Shown: one piece after another, positions 56,695 to 64,000 of the stretch
Position numbering within the stretch: the stretch's first letter is position 1
Layout: every line of letters begins with the position of its first letter
Assembly: GCA_013335535.1 (NCBI GenBank)
Contig: JAAXVL010000004.1
Coordinates: 62,001-126,000, forward strand
Reading direction: 5' to 3'
DNA length: 64,000 nucleotides
Origin: Azonexaceae bacterium
Lineage (GTDB): Bacteria; Pseudomonadota; Gammaproteobacteria; Burkholderiales; Rhodocyclaceae
Translations under genes and position numbers: made by a program
The notes under the pieces: model-generated
Database searches by the model: none
What the model saw: only the letters and a program-made list of their open reading frames with translations
What the model was told of the DNA's origin: nothing

Positions 56695-57128
56695 GGTGAT
56701 CCTCCCTGTGTTTGGACATTATGCCCTTATCGACACCAACCTAATTATTTTGCATATGCAGAAAGTTGGTCTGCTTTTGTGGTTTGAATCTGGAACGCAC
56801 AGCAATCTGGCATAGAAGCCTGCCCAGTTTTGTCAGCCGACTTGTAACCCCTTGGTTTCCGTGGCGGCTTCGAGGTACGTCATAAACCCATACAGGTTCG
56901 CCCCGTGGTCGTAGGGGCTGAAAAAGAAGAGGACGCCGAAAGGGCGTCCTCGAAGTGATCCAGCGTTGTCAGATTTATCGACCGCATCAATGCTGGCAAA
57001 CAGTCTTGGCTTTGTGCCGGTGACTGTCTCTTGGCCGATGCTGACCGGCAACGCTGATTGCCTTGCCGACTTCCAGCCCCACTCGGTTGTCGGGATAAAT
57101 ACCGTTGAACGATTCAACGGAGATGACC
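56695..57128. other. intergenic stretch with a minus-strand small ORF and terminator
   Basis: This stretch separates the SIR2-like gene from the plus-strand gene at 57129. At 56987-57130 (minus) a 47-codon frame reads MVISVESFNGIYPDNRVGLE and ends '...KAKTVCQH'; it stops 35 bases before a strong minus-strand terminator at 56921-56951. It may be a real small gene, but no relative is recognised. The remaining sequence shows nothing else. Confidence 0.45.
56921..56951 (-). terminator. rho-independent terminator on the minus strand
   Basis: The minus strand reads GAGGACGCC-CTTTC-GGCGTCCTC followed by TTCTTTTT, a nine-base-pair stem with T-rich tail. Confidence 0.85.
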
Positions 57129-57305
57129 ATGAAACTTGCTGAACTATTTGACCTGTCGGGCATGGAAAAGAATGCCGAACGTTTAAAGAAAAATGCCAAG
57201 CGTCAGGCGGATATCGCGAAAACCGCCCGGGCGCGCTTGAAGATGCTAAAGGCACGGCAACAGCTACAATCGGTGCAGCAAAATGCTACGGCACAAGATC
57301 GTTGA
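57129..57305 (+). CDS. small basic coiled-coil protein
   Basis: A 58-residue product from ATG 57129 with ACGGAG about ten bases upstream. It is rich in Lys, Arg, Ala and Gln ('KNAERLKKNAKRQADIAKTA') and predicted fully helical. No family is recognised. It lies 31 bases before the acetyltransferase gene and may be co-transcribed with it. Confidence 0.6.
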   Translation: MKLAELFDLSGMEKNAERLKKNAKRQADIAKTARARLKMLKARQQLQSVQQNATAQDR

Positions 57306-57336
57306 TTAGCCAATTCTGATGCTGTGAGGGGAAGGC

Positions 57337-57891
57337 ATGGTCGAACGTCGTGAAGAGCAAATTCGAGTGTGGAACCGTGATGGTCGTGAGCATCGAATAT
57401 TGGTGGTGTTTGGAGATGGCCCTGCAGCGGCTATGGTCGGTGCCATGTATGAGGGTGGTTGCGCGGAAGTCGCCTCAGGAACTGGTATAGCTGTTTGGCA
57501 AGCTACTTACGTGTCACCAGCTGGATCGGATGAAGGGCACGTGTGGTTTGGCAATGGGCGGATTGATATAGAGATCGAGTCGCTGAGAGGAATTGGTATC
57601 GGATCTCTATTGATGCTTCCTCTGGTGCATTGGGCTAAATCGCGACCTTGCAATGTTCCGGTGGTTCCAATCAATCTTCAAGGGCAAGATGCCAAAACCG
57701 AAGCTGAGCGATTGCGGCGCAATCGGTTTTACGAAAAGCTGGGTTTCGAATTTGACTTTCAGGATCAAGAACGATCGTACGGAGTGGCTCGTAGGCTGTT
57801 TGTCTCCGATCTGATTACACCGGATTTCAAAATGTCTGGCGAGTGGCAAGTTGAGACGCTCACTGGGGCTGGTAGTATTTTTAGCCTGTAA
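57337..57891 (+). CDS. GNAT-family N-acetyltransferase
   Basis: The 184-residue protein starts at 57337 after GAGGGGAAGG. The acetyl-CoA-binding stretch is 'ESLRGIGIGSLLMLPLVHWA' (compare R/Q-x-x-G-x-G/A) and the C-terminal GNAT helix 'RRNRFYEKLGFEFDF' is clear. The acceptor substrate cannot be predicted. Acetyltransferases of mobile elements can be toxins acting on tRNA or proteins, but no ribbon-helix-helix antitoxin is adjacent; only the small basic gene precedes it. Confidence 0.85.
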   Translation: MVERREEQIRVWNRDGREHRILVVFGDGPAAAMVGAMYEGGCAEVASGTGIAVWQATYVSPAGSDEGHVWFGNGRIDIEIESLRGIGIGSLLMLPLVHWAKSRPCNVPVVPINLQGQDAKTEAERLRRNRFYEKLGFEFDFQDQERSYGVARRLFVSDLITPDFKMSGEWQVETLTGAGSIFSL

Positions 57892-57895
57892 CCAG

Positions 57896-58081
57896 TTAAA
57901 TTTGTTTTATCCCATGCACCGAGCAATTTTTGCCGTACTGGGCTTCGATCATCGCTCGTGCTTGGCCCATGTTGTTGGCCTGGATAGTAGTCTTCAGGCC
58001 TGAAGTTAGGCTGCTGCCAATCGTCGCTTTCCCCGGCTCGTTTTGGCGATAGATGCTGAATCTGACTTCGAACAGTGGCAT
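57896..58081 (-). CDS. small protein downstream of the tyrosine recombinase
   Basis: The 61-residue protein (starts MPLFEVRFSIYRQNEPGKAT, contains 'NMGQARAMIEAQYGKNCSVH') follows the recombinase gene by 14 bases on the same strand, so it is probably in the same transcript. The beta-then-helix pattern looks like a small ferredoxin-like fold found in mobile elements. Function unknown. Confidence 0.65.
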   Translation of the reverse strand: MPLFEVRFSIYRQNEPGKATIGSSLTSGLKTTIQANNMGQARAMIEAQYGKNCSVHGIKQI

Positions 58082-58095
58082 GGTGATTTCCTCGG

Positions 58096-59166
58096 TTAGT
58101 TGCTGCGCTGGTTGAGTCGGTTGATTACGTCACGGGCCTTCGATGTCACCTGACGGGATTCGAGGTGGGCGTAACGCATGGTGGTCTTGATGTCGCTGTG
58201 GCCGAGGATTTCACGCACTTCGTAAACGCTCATTCCATTCTGGACAAGGCGAGAGGCGAGGGTGTGACGCAAGGTATGCACTCGGCACCTCTGTAATCCA
58301 GCTCGTAAAATCGCTTTGCGGATTGATTGGGTGCAATAGCCACGGGCTTCGCCGTCCCGGTTGCTAAAGACATAGCGGCTGGACTTCGTCTTTTCCCGGC
58401 GAGAAAGCACCTCGAATACCCGGTCGGTCATGTACAGAACCGTCTCGTTTTCGACCTTTGACCGCCAGAGGTAAATGGCTTGCTCCGCGAGATCGATGCG
58501 TTGCCATTCGATGTTGGCAATTTCGCTGTACCGAGCCCCGGTATCCAGCAGCAAAATAACGAGATCGTAGGCGTCCTGCATGACCCGCTTCAGTTCTTCG
58601 CTGCGCTCAGCCATTGGTTTCAGGCCAGGTCCTTCCCGGTCAGGTGCCAGCTCACGGAGCAGGCGGCTTTCCTCCTCGCTCGTCAGGTAGCGCAATGGCA
58701 CCTTCGGGATTTTCACGGTGGGGAATTCGAGGTCGCTGACTTGGTAACCCAGTTTCTTGCTGAATTTCCATGTGCCACGCACCAGCAGCAACCCGTACTT
58801 GATGATTTCTGCACCAACGCCTTCGTTGGTGCGTGCTTGCTTGAACCGCTCCAGGTCATGTGCCGTGATTTCGTCGATGTACTTCTTCACCGGGAGCAGG
58901 CGGAACAACACAGCCTCGTGGGCAAGCAAGTTGGCGTAGCTGGCAATTCCTTTCTTCGATACCGTGTATTGCTGGAATGCATCTGCCAGCGAAATCCGTG
59001 GCTTCCTGCATCGGTATTGCTGTGCATGGAGCTGGGCTTTCCATTCGACCTCCATCTGCTCGGCGGTTTTCTTGTTGGTGGTCCGGGTGGAGCGGATGTA
59101 CGTCTCGCCGTTGAGCTGGAATTGCATGTACCAGTACTTGCTATTTCCTCGTTTAACGATGCTCAT
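58096..59166 (-). CDS. tyrosine recombinase / phage-type integrase
   Basis: The 356-residue protein has an N-terminal arm and SAM-like domain (about 1-160; 'GNSKYWYMQFQLNGETYIRS') and a catalytic domain (about 165-350) with all residues: Arg in 'LDTGARYSEIANIEW', Lys near 'WRSKVENETV', His and Arg in 'VHTLRHTLASRLVQNGM', His in 'LGHSDIKTTMRYAH' and the Tyr of that segment. It should integrate or excise DNA at a specific site. Its presence besides the serine recombinase shows that the island is composite. No matching att pair could be assigned in the window. Confidence 0.93.
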   Translation of the reverse strand: MSIVKRGNSKYWYMQFQLNGETYIRSTRTTNKKTAEQMEVEWKAQLHAQQYRCRKPRISLADAFQQYTVSKKGIASYANLLAHEAVLFRLLPVKKYIDEITAHDLERFKQARTNEGVGAEIIKYGLLLVRGTWKFSKKLGYQVSDLEFPTVKIPKVPLRYLTSEEESRLLRELAPDREGPGLKPMAERSEELKRVMQDAYDLVILLLDTGARYSEIANIEWQRIDLAEQAIYLWRSKVENETVLYMTDRVFEVLSRREKTKSSRYVFSNRDGEARGYCTQSIRKAILRAGLQRCRVHTLRHTLASRLVQNGMSVYEVREILGHSDIKTTMRYAHLESRQVTSKARDVINRLNQRSN

Positions 59167-59916
59167 GACTTAGGTCCAATTCAGGTGATCTACATGGGGA
59201 CCATCCATGACCTACCGGGTTGGGGCAACGCTGATTACCGGGAAATACATGCGGGGAAAGAAGCCATCGAGTGGGTGAATTCGGAGCGGCGAAGTGCGAC
59301 GGAATTCACCACGAGATCAGTCGCCGAAGGCGAATGCATTGCATCGGTGGAAGGTAAAAATGCAGTGGCCGTTCGGGAAAATTGAACGCAATGCCAAAGC
59401 TGTTTTTTCATCGGCGAGATCGGTCGTGAGCATTCAAGGGTTGCGTGCTTCGCACGTGATTTGCGATAGTTCCTCAGCTTTGCTTCGTCACCACTCGCAA
59501 ATCAGGTCTTTTCTTGCAACCGGGAGGCAGGGCATTGCCCCGTGTGAGTTTGACCAACTCGCACAACTCCTGTCGGGTTCGCTGCGCTGCCATTGCTGGC
59601 GGTGTGTTACGGATCGTGGATGAATAGTTGAAGCGTAATTCCCAAGCTGACACATCATCGACGCCATCCACAAGGCATTGCTGAAACTTTAACCGGCTTC
59701 ATCCGGCAGGCTCGTTATTGCGGCTCCACGCAATCTGTTCCCATCACTGCCAGTCAGTAAGGGTATGGCTGGCTGAGTCGTCTGTCTGCTTGTGTTCGTG
59801 CTTGTCTCGACGCTCGACAAGGGTATTTATGCTTGAGGGATGATTGGAGGGCAGTTCTACGCTGAAATGCGCTAACTGCCATCCCAAGAGCTTGTTTGAG
59901 CTGGGCTGCTTGATGG
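59167..59916. other. 750-base stretch without a recognisable gene
   Basis: A 63-codon plus-strand frame at 59194-59385 (MGTIHDLPGWGNADYREIHA onward) and a minus-strand frame at 59474-59671 are open, but neither is recognised. A 10-base inverted repeat TGATTTGCGA (59457-59466) / TCGCAAATCA (59495-59504) and a small hairpin CGTGC-TTC-GCACG at 59444-59456 lie in the middle. Either could belong to an untranslated RNA or an attachment region. Nothing further is seen. Confidence 0.5.
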
Positions 59917-62900
59917 TTAGTTTTCAAGAATATCCAAATTGGGTAATGTCCGCACGATCTTCATCGTTTCCAGGCTGACTGTGACCACCCTCATGAACAG
60001 CTCCAGTGGGTAACGCGGATTGTTCATGGTTTCGACGGCCCAGTCGTTGGCATCATTGACGATACCGCTGTCCTTGTCAGTCTTCACACACTGGCGTTCC
60101 ACCACCCAGTCCAGCGCCGGTTTACCGTTTACCACATAGTCGTAGGCTTCCAGCGGAATGCCGGTCAGGGTGATCTTGTCGTTGTAGTGCAGTGTGGTGA
60201 GGTCTTTGTCTTTACCCTTCTTGCCGTACTTCATTTTTTCGACGCGATAGTCGATATCGGTCAGTTTGCCTGACGATTCGATCTTGAGCGGGTACGGCTC
60301 CACGGTTTCGTAGTTTAGGTGCAGGTCGGCCAGCTTGCGTCCAGCTTGGGAGAAAGCCCAGAAGTCGGCGGAGGACTTCACGCGAGGGATGCGCGGCAAT
60401 TCCTTACTCAGGTTGTCGGCGTAGCGTTCGCGGTAGTCGGGGGAGTGCAATAGACCGTAGACGTAATAAAAAACATCTTCTTTGTTTATATGTTCAGCGG
60501 AATATGTCGTCTGGAAATGTACTAGCCCTTCATCAGTGAGGGCGTCACGACGCTTTTGGTTGGCTAAATTAGTCGCGGAAAAAAGATCATTTTGGCTGCT
60601 ACACCGTTCCTGTTCATCATAAATGTAGAGGGGATAACATTGACCATTATCTACGACCTGAAGATCAGGCAGTGTGTTCGTGATTAAAGTAGAAAACCCA
60701 CTCCGCGCACCCACACCACTCACACAAATAACCAAGTTATCAGAGTTGGCGTCAGGAAAGTACTTGGGCATCAAGTGTCGAGTCCAGTTCCACTTGGCAT
60801 TAGAGTAGACCCAGCATTTTAGAAAAGGACGATATAAAGCAATATTAAAATCTGAAATATTAACTTCGTGCTTTCTGCCTTTTTCAAGATCTGATTGAAT
60901 ATCTGTTGTCCATTTTATTTTTGTTTTATCCCGGATAATTAGCTTGTTTATTTCGTCGCCGCTTTTTCCAGATAGCCTAGTCATTTCCAGGTTGTAAAAA
61001 GAAATCATACTTTGGATGGATTTATTGAGACGGGCTTTCGATGAGTTATATACCCAGCTATCCCGATTCGTCTTAAGACCCATAGAATAACTATCGAACA
61101 AGGCTACTTCACCTTTGTCACCTTTTCTACCTATGCACATATAGGCTGAGAAGCTGGAATCGCGCTGATTTATCCAGTCGTTATGCTCATCTGGCGTTAC
61201 GCTTAACCACTTCCCAGCCTGCTGGATGCCAAAGATGTCCTTGTATTTCTTAATGATGGCTAACTTTTCTTTAGACAGGAGGTCATCGCCTATATCGTGC
61301 CAGAATATTTTTCCAGTTTTTTTGGAGGAGGGGTTCTTCACTAAAACTGTTATGGCAATTCCGGTCATGCTGCCAGAGTCAAATATATTCTGACCTTCTT
61401 TGGCTCTTCCTTTGCTAAGGATGTTCTTTCTGATGTCGCCGCGCAAATTGAATACATAGACGCTATTAAACTCATTTTTAATGGCTTTTCTCATGCCGTC
61501 CATTGCGGGTTTTTCAGCGAAGCCGCTACCTGACACAAACGCAACTACACCGCTCTCTTTTAATAAGTCGGTAGCCCATCTAAAAGCCCTAATATACGAA
61601 TCGTAGCCCTTGCTCTTCCCCATGGATTTTCTTGAGCCTTGAATATAAGTCTCGAAAATTCGACTATCTAAAGCCGGGTAGTCAATGTTTTTATTGTTGT
61701 CGTTCTCATCTTCCTGTCCTGCTGAATATGGAGGATTTCCAAATATGACTCGAATGTCGAGTTGTTTTTGTCGCTTACGCCGTGCGCTGTTTTGCTCGAG
61801 TAGTGCATCAACCATGTCCTCTTTTTCGTACATCTGGAAGGTGTCAGTCAGGCAGATTCCGTCAAATGGCTGGTAGTCACCTCCCACAATGCCGTGGTAA
61901 ACCGCTTCAATGTTGATGGCAGCAATGTAATAGGCTAATAGAACAATCTCGTTAGCATGGATTTCGTTCTGGTACTTGTAGGGTAGCTGCTCAGGAGTAA
62001 TCAGTCCGCTTTGCAACAGGCGGGTAATAAAGGTTCCCGTGCCGGTGAAGGGGTCGAGAATATGCACTCCCTTGCTGCCCAAACTTTGGCCGAATTCGGT
62101 TTGCAGAATGTGATTGACACTACTGATGATGAAATCGACCACTTCTACAGGTGTATAGACGATGCCTAAGCGCTGAGCGAGCTTCGGGAAAGCTCCGTTG
62201 AAAAATTTGTCATACAACTCTTTGATGATCTTTTGCTTACCCGCCGCACTGTCGATACCTTCAGCCCGCAGCTTCACGCTGTCGTAGAAGGCTTGGAGAG
62301 TGTCAGCTTCTTTACTAAGGCGATGCTCTTGCAGCACATCCAGGACAGCCTGCATGGCCTGCGACATGGGGTTGTATTGGGCGAAGCTGTAGCCCTCGAA
62401 AAGCGCATCAAAAACCGGCTTGGTGATCAGGTGCTGGGCCAGCATTTCGATGATTTCTCCATCGGTGATGCTGTCGTTAAGGTCGTCGCGCAGCTCTTCT
62501 GCAAAAGCATTGAAGGCTTCATGCTCTTTGGTGTTGGCCTCGTTTTTCAGAATGCCGGTGAGGCGGTCGATGTGGGTGCGGGCGATCTTGGCAATGTCGT
62601 TGGCCCAGTCTTCCCAGTGGTGGCGGTTGCCTACCTTCTGCACCAGCTTGGCGTAGATGGCACGCTCAATTTCGCCAATCTCGAATTCAAGGGTGTGCTG
62701 CACCGGCTTGGGTTGATCGCCACCGGTGCCGATGGTGAAGCCGCCTTGGCCGGTTTGCCCCTTGGTTTTGCCCTTGGTTTTCTCCTGCTTCTTGGCGATC
62801 TTGTCGGTGATGGCGATAACTTCCATCTTGGAAGTGTCCTTGCCGATCAAATCCAGCTTGTTCACCATCGCATCAAAGCGGTCATCGTGGGACCGCAAGG

Positions 62901-64000
62901 CTTGAAGCACTTGCCAGACCACTTTGTAAGTCTGGTTGTCGTTCAGAGCCTCATGGGGCTCGACGCCGGCCGGAATAACCACGGGCAGGATCACATAGCC
63001 ACGCTTTTTGCCGGGAGCGTTTCGCATGACACGACCGACCGATTGCACCACATCCACTTGTGAATTGCGCGGTGTCAGGAACAACACTGCATCGAGGGCT
63101 GGTACATCCACGCCTTCGGAAAGACAGCGCACATTGGAGAGAATCCGGCAGGTGTTGTCTGGTGGAGAATCCTTGAGCCAGGCCAGCTTTGCTTCCTTCT
63201 CGCTGGCATTCATGCTGCCGTCCACGTGTGCTGCTTCACAGTTGAGACGAGCGACCTGTTCGAATTCTTCCTCTTCCTGATACGCCTCGACTACGGACTG
63301 GAACATGGAGGCAATTTGCTTCGAGCTGACCTTGTGTGTCTTGCCGGCCTTGGCGATTTCGATGACCTGACAGAAGGCGACGGCGCGTTGCATGGCCTGA
63401 CTGTCGCCGACCAGATCATCCGACAACCCTTGCTTGGAAAGTGCTTTCCAACAACCGATGATCTTCGCAGCGTCATCGACCTTGAGCTGGTTGTCCGGGT
63501 CTTTCAACAGATTCTGGATACGACGGCTAACGTGGGCCTCTTCAACGGCCAGCACGATCACCTTGTAGTCGCATAGCAGGCCACGACGCACTGCCTCTGA
63601 GAAGGTGATAACAAAAAGCTCTTTGCCGAACCATTCTTCTTTATTCATGCCATATAGCTTGGCATTGTCTTTTTCTGCCTGCACTTCGGCTGAATCGCTG
63701 TAGATCCTTGGTGTTGCCGTCATGTAGAGTCGTTTGGCGGCGCGGATGTAAGCGTTGTTGTGGACCCGAACAAACGCACTCTCATCTTCGTCACCGAATG
63801 AGACCCCCGTTGTTCGGTGTGCTTCGTCGCAGATGATCAGATCAAAATCAGCCAGAGCATGATCAAGCTGGGCACGGCTAATCACTTCGATGGAATGGTA
63901 GGTACTGAACACCACGCTCATGTGCTCGGTATCGTGACGCTTGCCCATTTCCGTTGCCAGCCGGCCCGGTTCGGTCGTCGCGGGGTAGCGTAATTCATGG
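59917..64000 (-). CDS. type ISP restriction-modification enzyme (N-terminus outside the window)
   Basis: The open frame continues past the Met at 63948 to the right window edge ('ELRYPATTEPGRLATEMGKR'), so the gene is cut at its 5' end; about 1360 residues are visible. It has an SF2 helicase part ('FDLIICDEAHRTTG' with DEAH, 'KRLYMTATPRIYSDSAEVQA', 'VQSVGRVMRNAPGKKRGYVI'), a linker, then an adenine methylase with 'ILDPFTGTGTFITRLLQ' and catalytic 'IRVIFGNPPYSAGQ' (NPPY), and a target-recognition C-terminus. Single-chain enzymes of this class (LlaGI-like) carry nuclease, translocase, methylase and specificity. The nuclease domain would be in the missing part. Confidence 0.93.
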   Translation of the reverse strand, partial: HELRYPATTEPGRLATEMGKRHDTEHMSVVFSTYHSIEVISRAQLDHALADFDLIICDEAHRTTGVSFGDEDESAFVRVHNNAYIRAAKRLYMTATPRIYSDSAEVQAEKDNAKLYGMNKEEWFGKELFVITFSEAVRRGLLCDYKVIVLAVEEAHVSRRIQNLLKDPDNQLKVDDAAKIIGCWKALSKQGLSDDLVGDSQAMQRAVAFCQVIEIAKAGKTHKVSSKQIASMFQSVVEAYQEEEEFEQVARLNCEAAHVDGSMNASEKEAKLAWLKDSPPDNTCRILSNVRCLSEGVDVPALDAVLFLTPRNSQVDVVQSVGRVMRNAPGKKRGYVILPVVIPAGVEPHEALNDNQTYKVVWQVLQALRSHDDRFDAMVNKLDLIGKDTSKMEVIAITDKIAKKQEKTKGKTKGQTGQGGFTIGTGGDQPKPVQHTLEFEIGEIERAIYAKLVQKVGNRHHWEDWANDIAKIARTHIDRLTGILKNEANTKEHEAFNAFAEELRDDLNDSITDGEIIEMLAQHLITKPVFDALFEGYSFAQYNPMSQAMQAVLDVLQEHRLSKEADTLQAFYDSVKLRAEGIDSAAGKQKIIKELYDKFFNGAFPKLAQRLGIVYTPVEVVDFIISSVNHILQTEFGQSLGSKGVHILDPFTGTGTFITRLLQSGLITPEQLPYKYQNEIHANEIVLLAYYIAAINIEAVYHGIVGGDYQPFDGICLTDTFQMYEKEDMVDALLEQNSARRKRQKQLDIRVIFGNPPYSAGQEDENDNNKNIDYPALDSRIFETYIQGSRKSMGKSKGYDSYIRAFRWATDLLKESGVVAFVSGSGFAEKPAMDGMRKAIKNEFNSVYVFNLRGDIRKNILSKGRAKEGQNIFDSGSMTGIAITVLVKNPSSKKTGKIFWHDIGDDLLSKEKLAIIKKYKDIFGIQQAGKWLSVTPDEHNDWINQRDSSFSAYMCIGRKGDKGEVALFDSYSMGLKTNRDSWVYNSSKARLNKSIQSMISFYNLEMTRLSGKSGDEINKLIIRDKTKIKWTTDIQSDLEKGRKHEVNISDFNIALYRPFLKCWVYSNAKWNWTRHLMPKYFPDANSDNLVICVSGVGARSGFSTLITNTLPDLQVVDNGQCYPLYIYDEQERCSSQNDLFSATNLANQKRRDALTDEGLVHFQTTYSAEHINKEDVFYYVYGLLHSPDYRERYADNLSKELPRIPRVKSSADFWAFSQAGRKLADLHLNYETVEPYPLKIESSGKLTDIDYRVEKMKYGKKGKDKDLTTLHYNDKITLTGIPLEAYDYVVNGKPALDWVVERQCVKTDKDSGIVNDANDWAVETMNNPRYPLELFMRVVTVSLETMKIVRTLPNLDILEN

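Noticed and set aside
57129-57891. Toxin-antitoxin pair made of the small basic gene and the GNAT gene
   Set aside because: The small protein lacks a ribbon-helix-helix or other antitoxin fold that I can recognise, and the gap of 31 bases is not typical; kept only as a remark.
58480-59385. 301-codon plus-strand frame opposite the tyrosine recombinase
   Set aside because: Antisense shadow of the recombinase over most of its length; only the last 63 codons are free and are noted as doubtful.

Overview
The window looks like part of a betaproteobacterial chromosome, most likely a diazotroph of the Rhodocyclales (Dechloromonas/Azonexus-like). This placement is inferred from the nifB operon, complete mod locus, nifJ, PEP-CTERM protein, lolCD and prfB; no rRNA or marker search was possible. 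Left part (1-6.9 kb, minus strand): a signalling cluster with a membrane histidine kinase (cut by the window edge), an HDOD protein, an HD-GYP protein with a degenerate receiver, a PAS-GGDEF diguanylate cyclase, a CheY-like regulator and a helix-turn-helix/receiver fusion.

Nitrogen-fixation block (7.1-38 kb): a minus-strand operon nifB, 4Fe-4S ferredoxin, nifO-like ArsC protein, flavodiiron protein, two 2Fe-2S ferredoxins, nifQ, draG. Its promoter is a textbook -24/-12 (RpoN) site with a NifA enhancer (TGT-N10-ACA) that also faces a second, divergent -24/-12 site in front of a small unknown gene. Two more NifA sites precede an Fe-S oxidoreductase (14.5 kb) and an operon of ferredoxin, nifZ-like, flavodoxin (nifF), a small protein and a DUF2478 protein (28.8 to 26.8 kb). 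Between them lies the molybdenum locus: modE, modA, modB, modC, modD, a NifX-like protein and divergent mop, then a minus-strand operon (small protein, TonB-dependent receptor, Tat-type binding protein, di-heme cytochrome) with a near-consensus ModE box abutting its first start codon. nifJ and a dihydroorotate-dehydrogenase-like gene follow. The block supplies molybdenum, FeMo-cofactor precursors, low-potential electrons and oxygen protection to a nitrogenase whose structural genes are not in the window.

Housekeeping block (29-47 kb): membrane protein, cupin, prfB with its programmed frameshift, a PEP-CTERM protein with an RpoN-type promoter, recJ, lolC/lolD, a chemotaxis receptor, a DUF2062 protein and the start of comEC. 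Scattered through 7.5-47.2 kb are eleven copies of a roughly 40-bp repeat with core TTTTTCCGGTTGACCGTGG, ten in one orientation, most of them inside or at the edges of genes.

Right part (47.6-64 kb): an integrated element that interrupts comEC right after its conserved NRTGTTHLMSI segment. It carries a large serine recombinase beside a putative attachment site, a CHAT-domain protease homologue, a two-gene cassette between identical 45-bp direct repeats, three minus-strand genes including a SIR2-like DUF4917 protein, a GNAT acetyltransferase, a tyrosine recombinase and a type ISP restriction-modification enzyme running off the right edge. This is most simply read as a defence island. The dispersed repeat of the core chromosome is absent from it.
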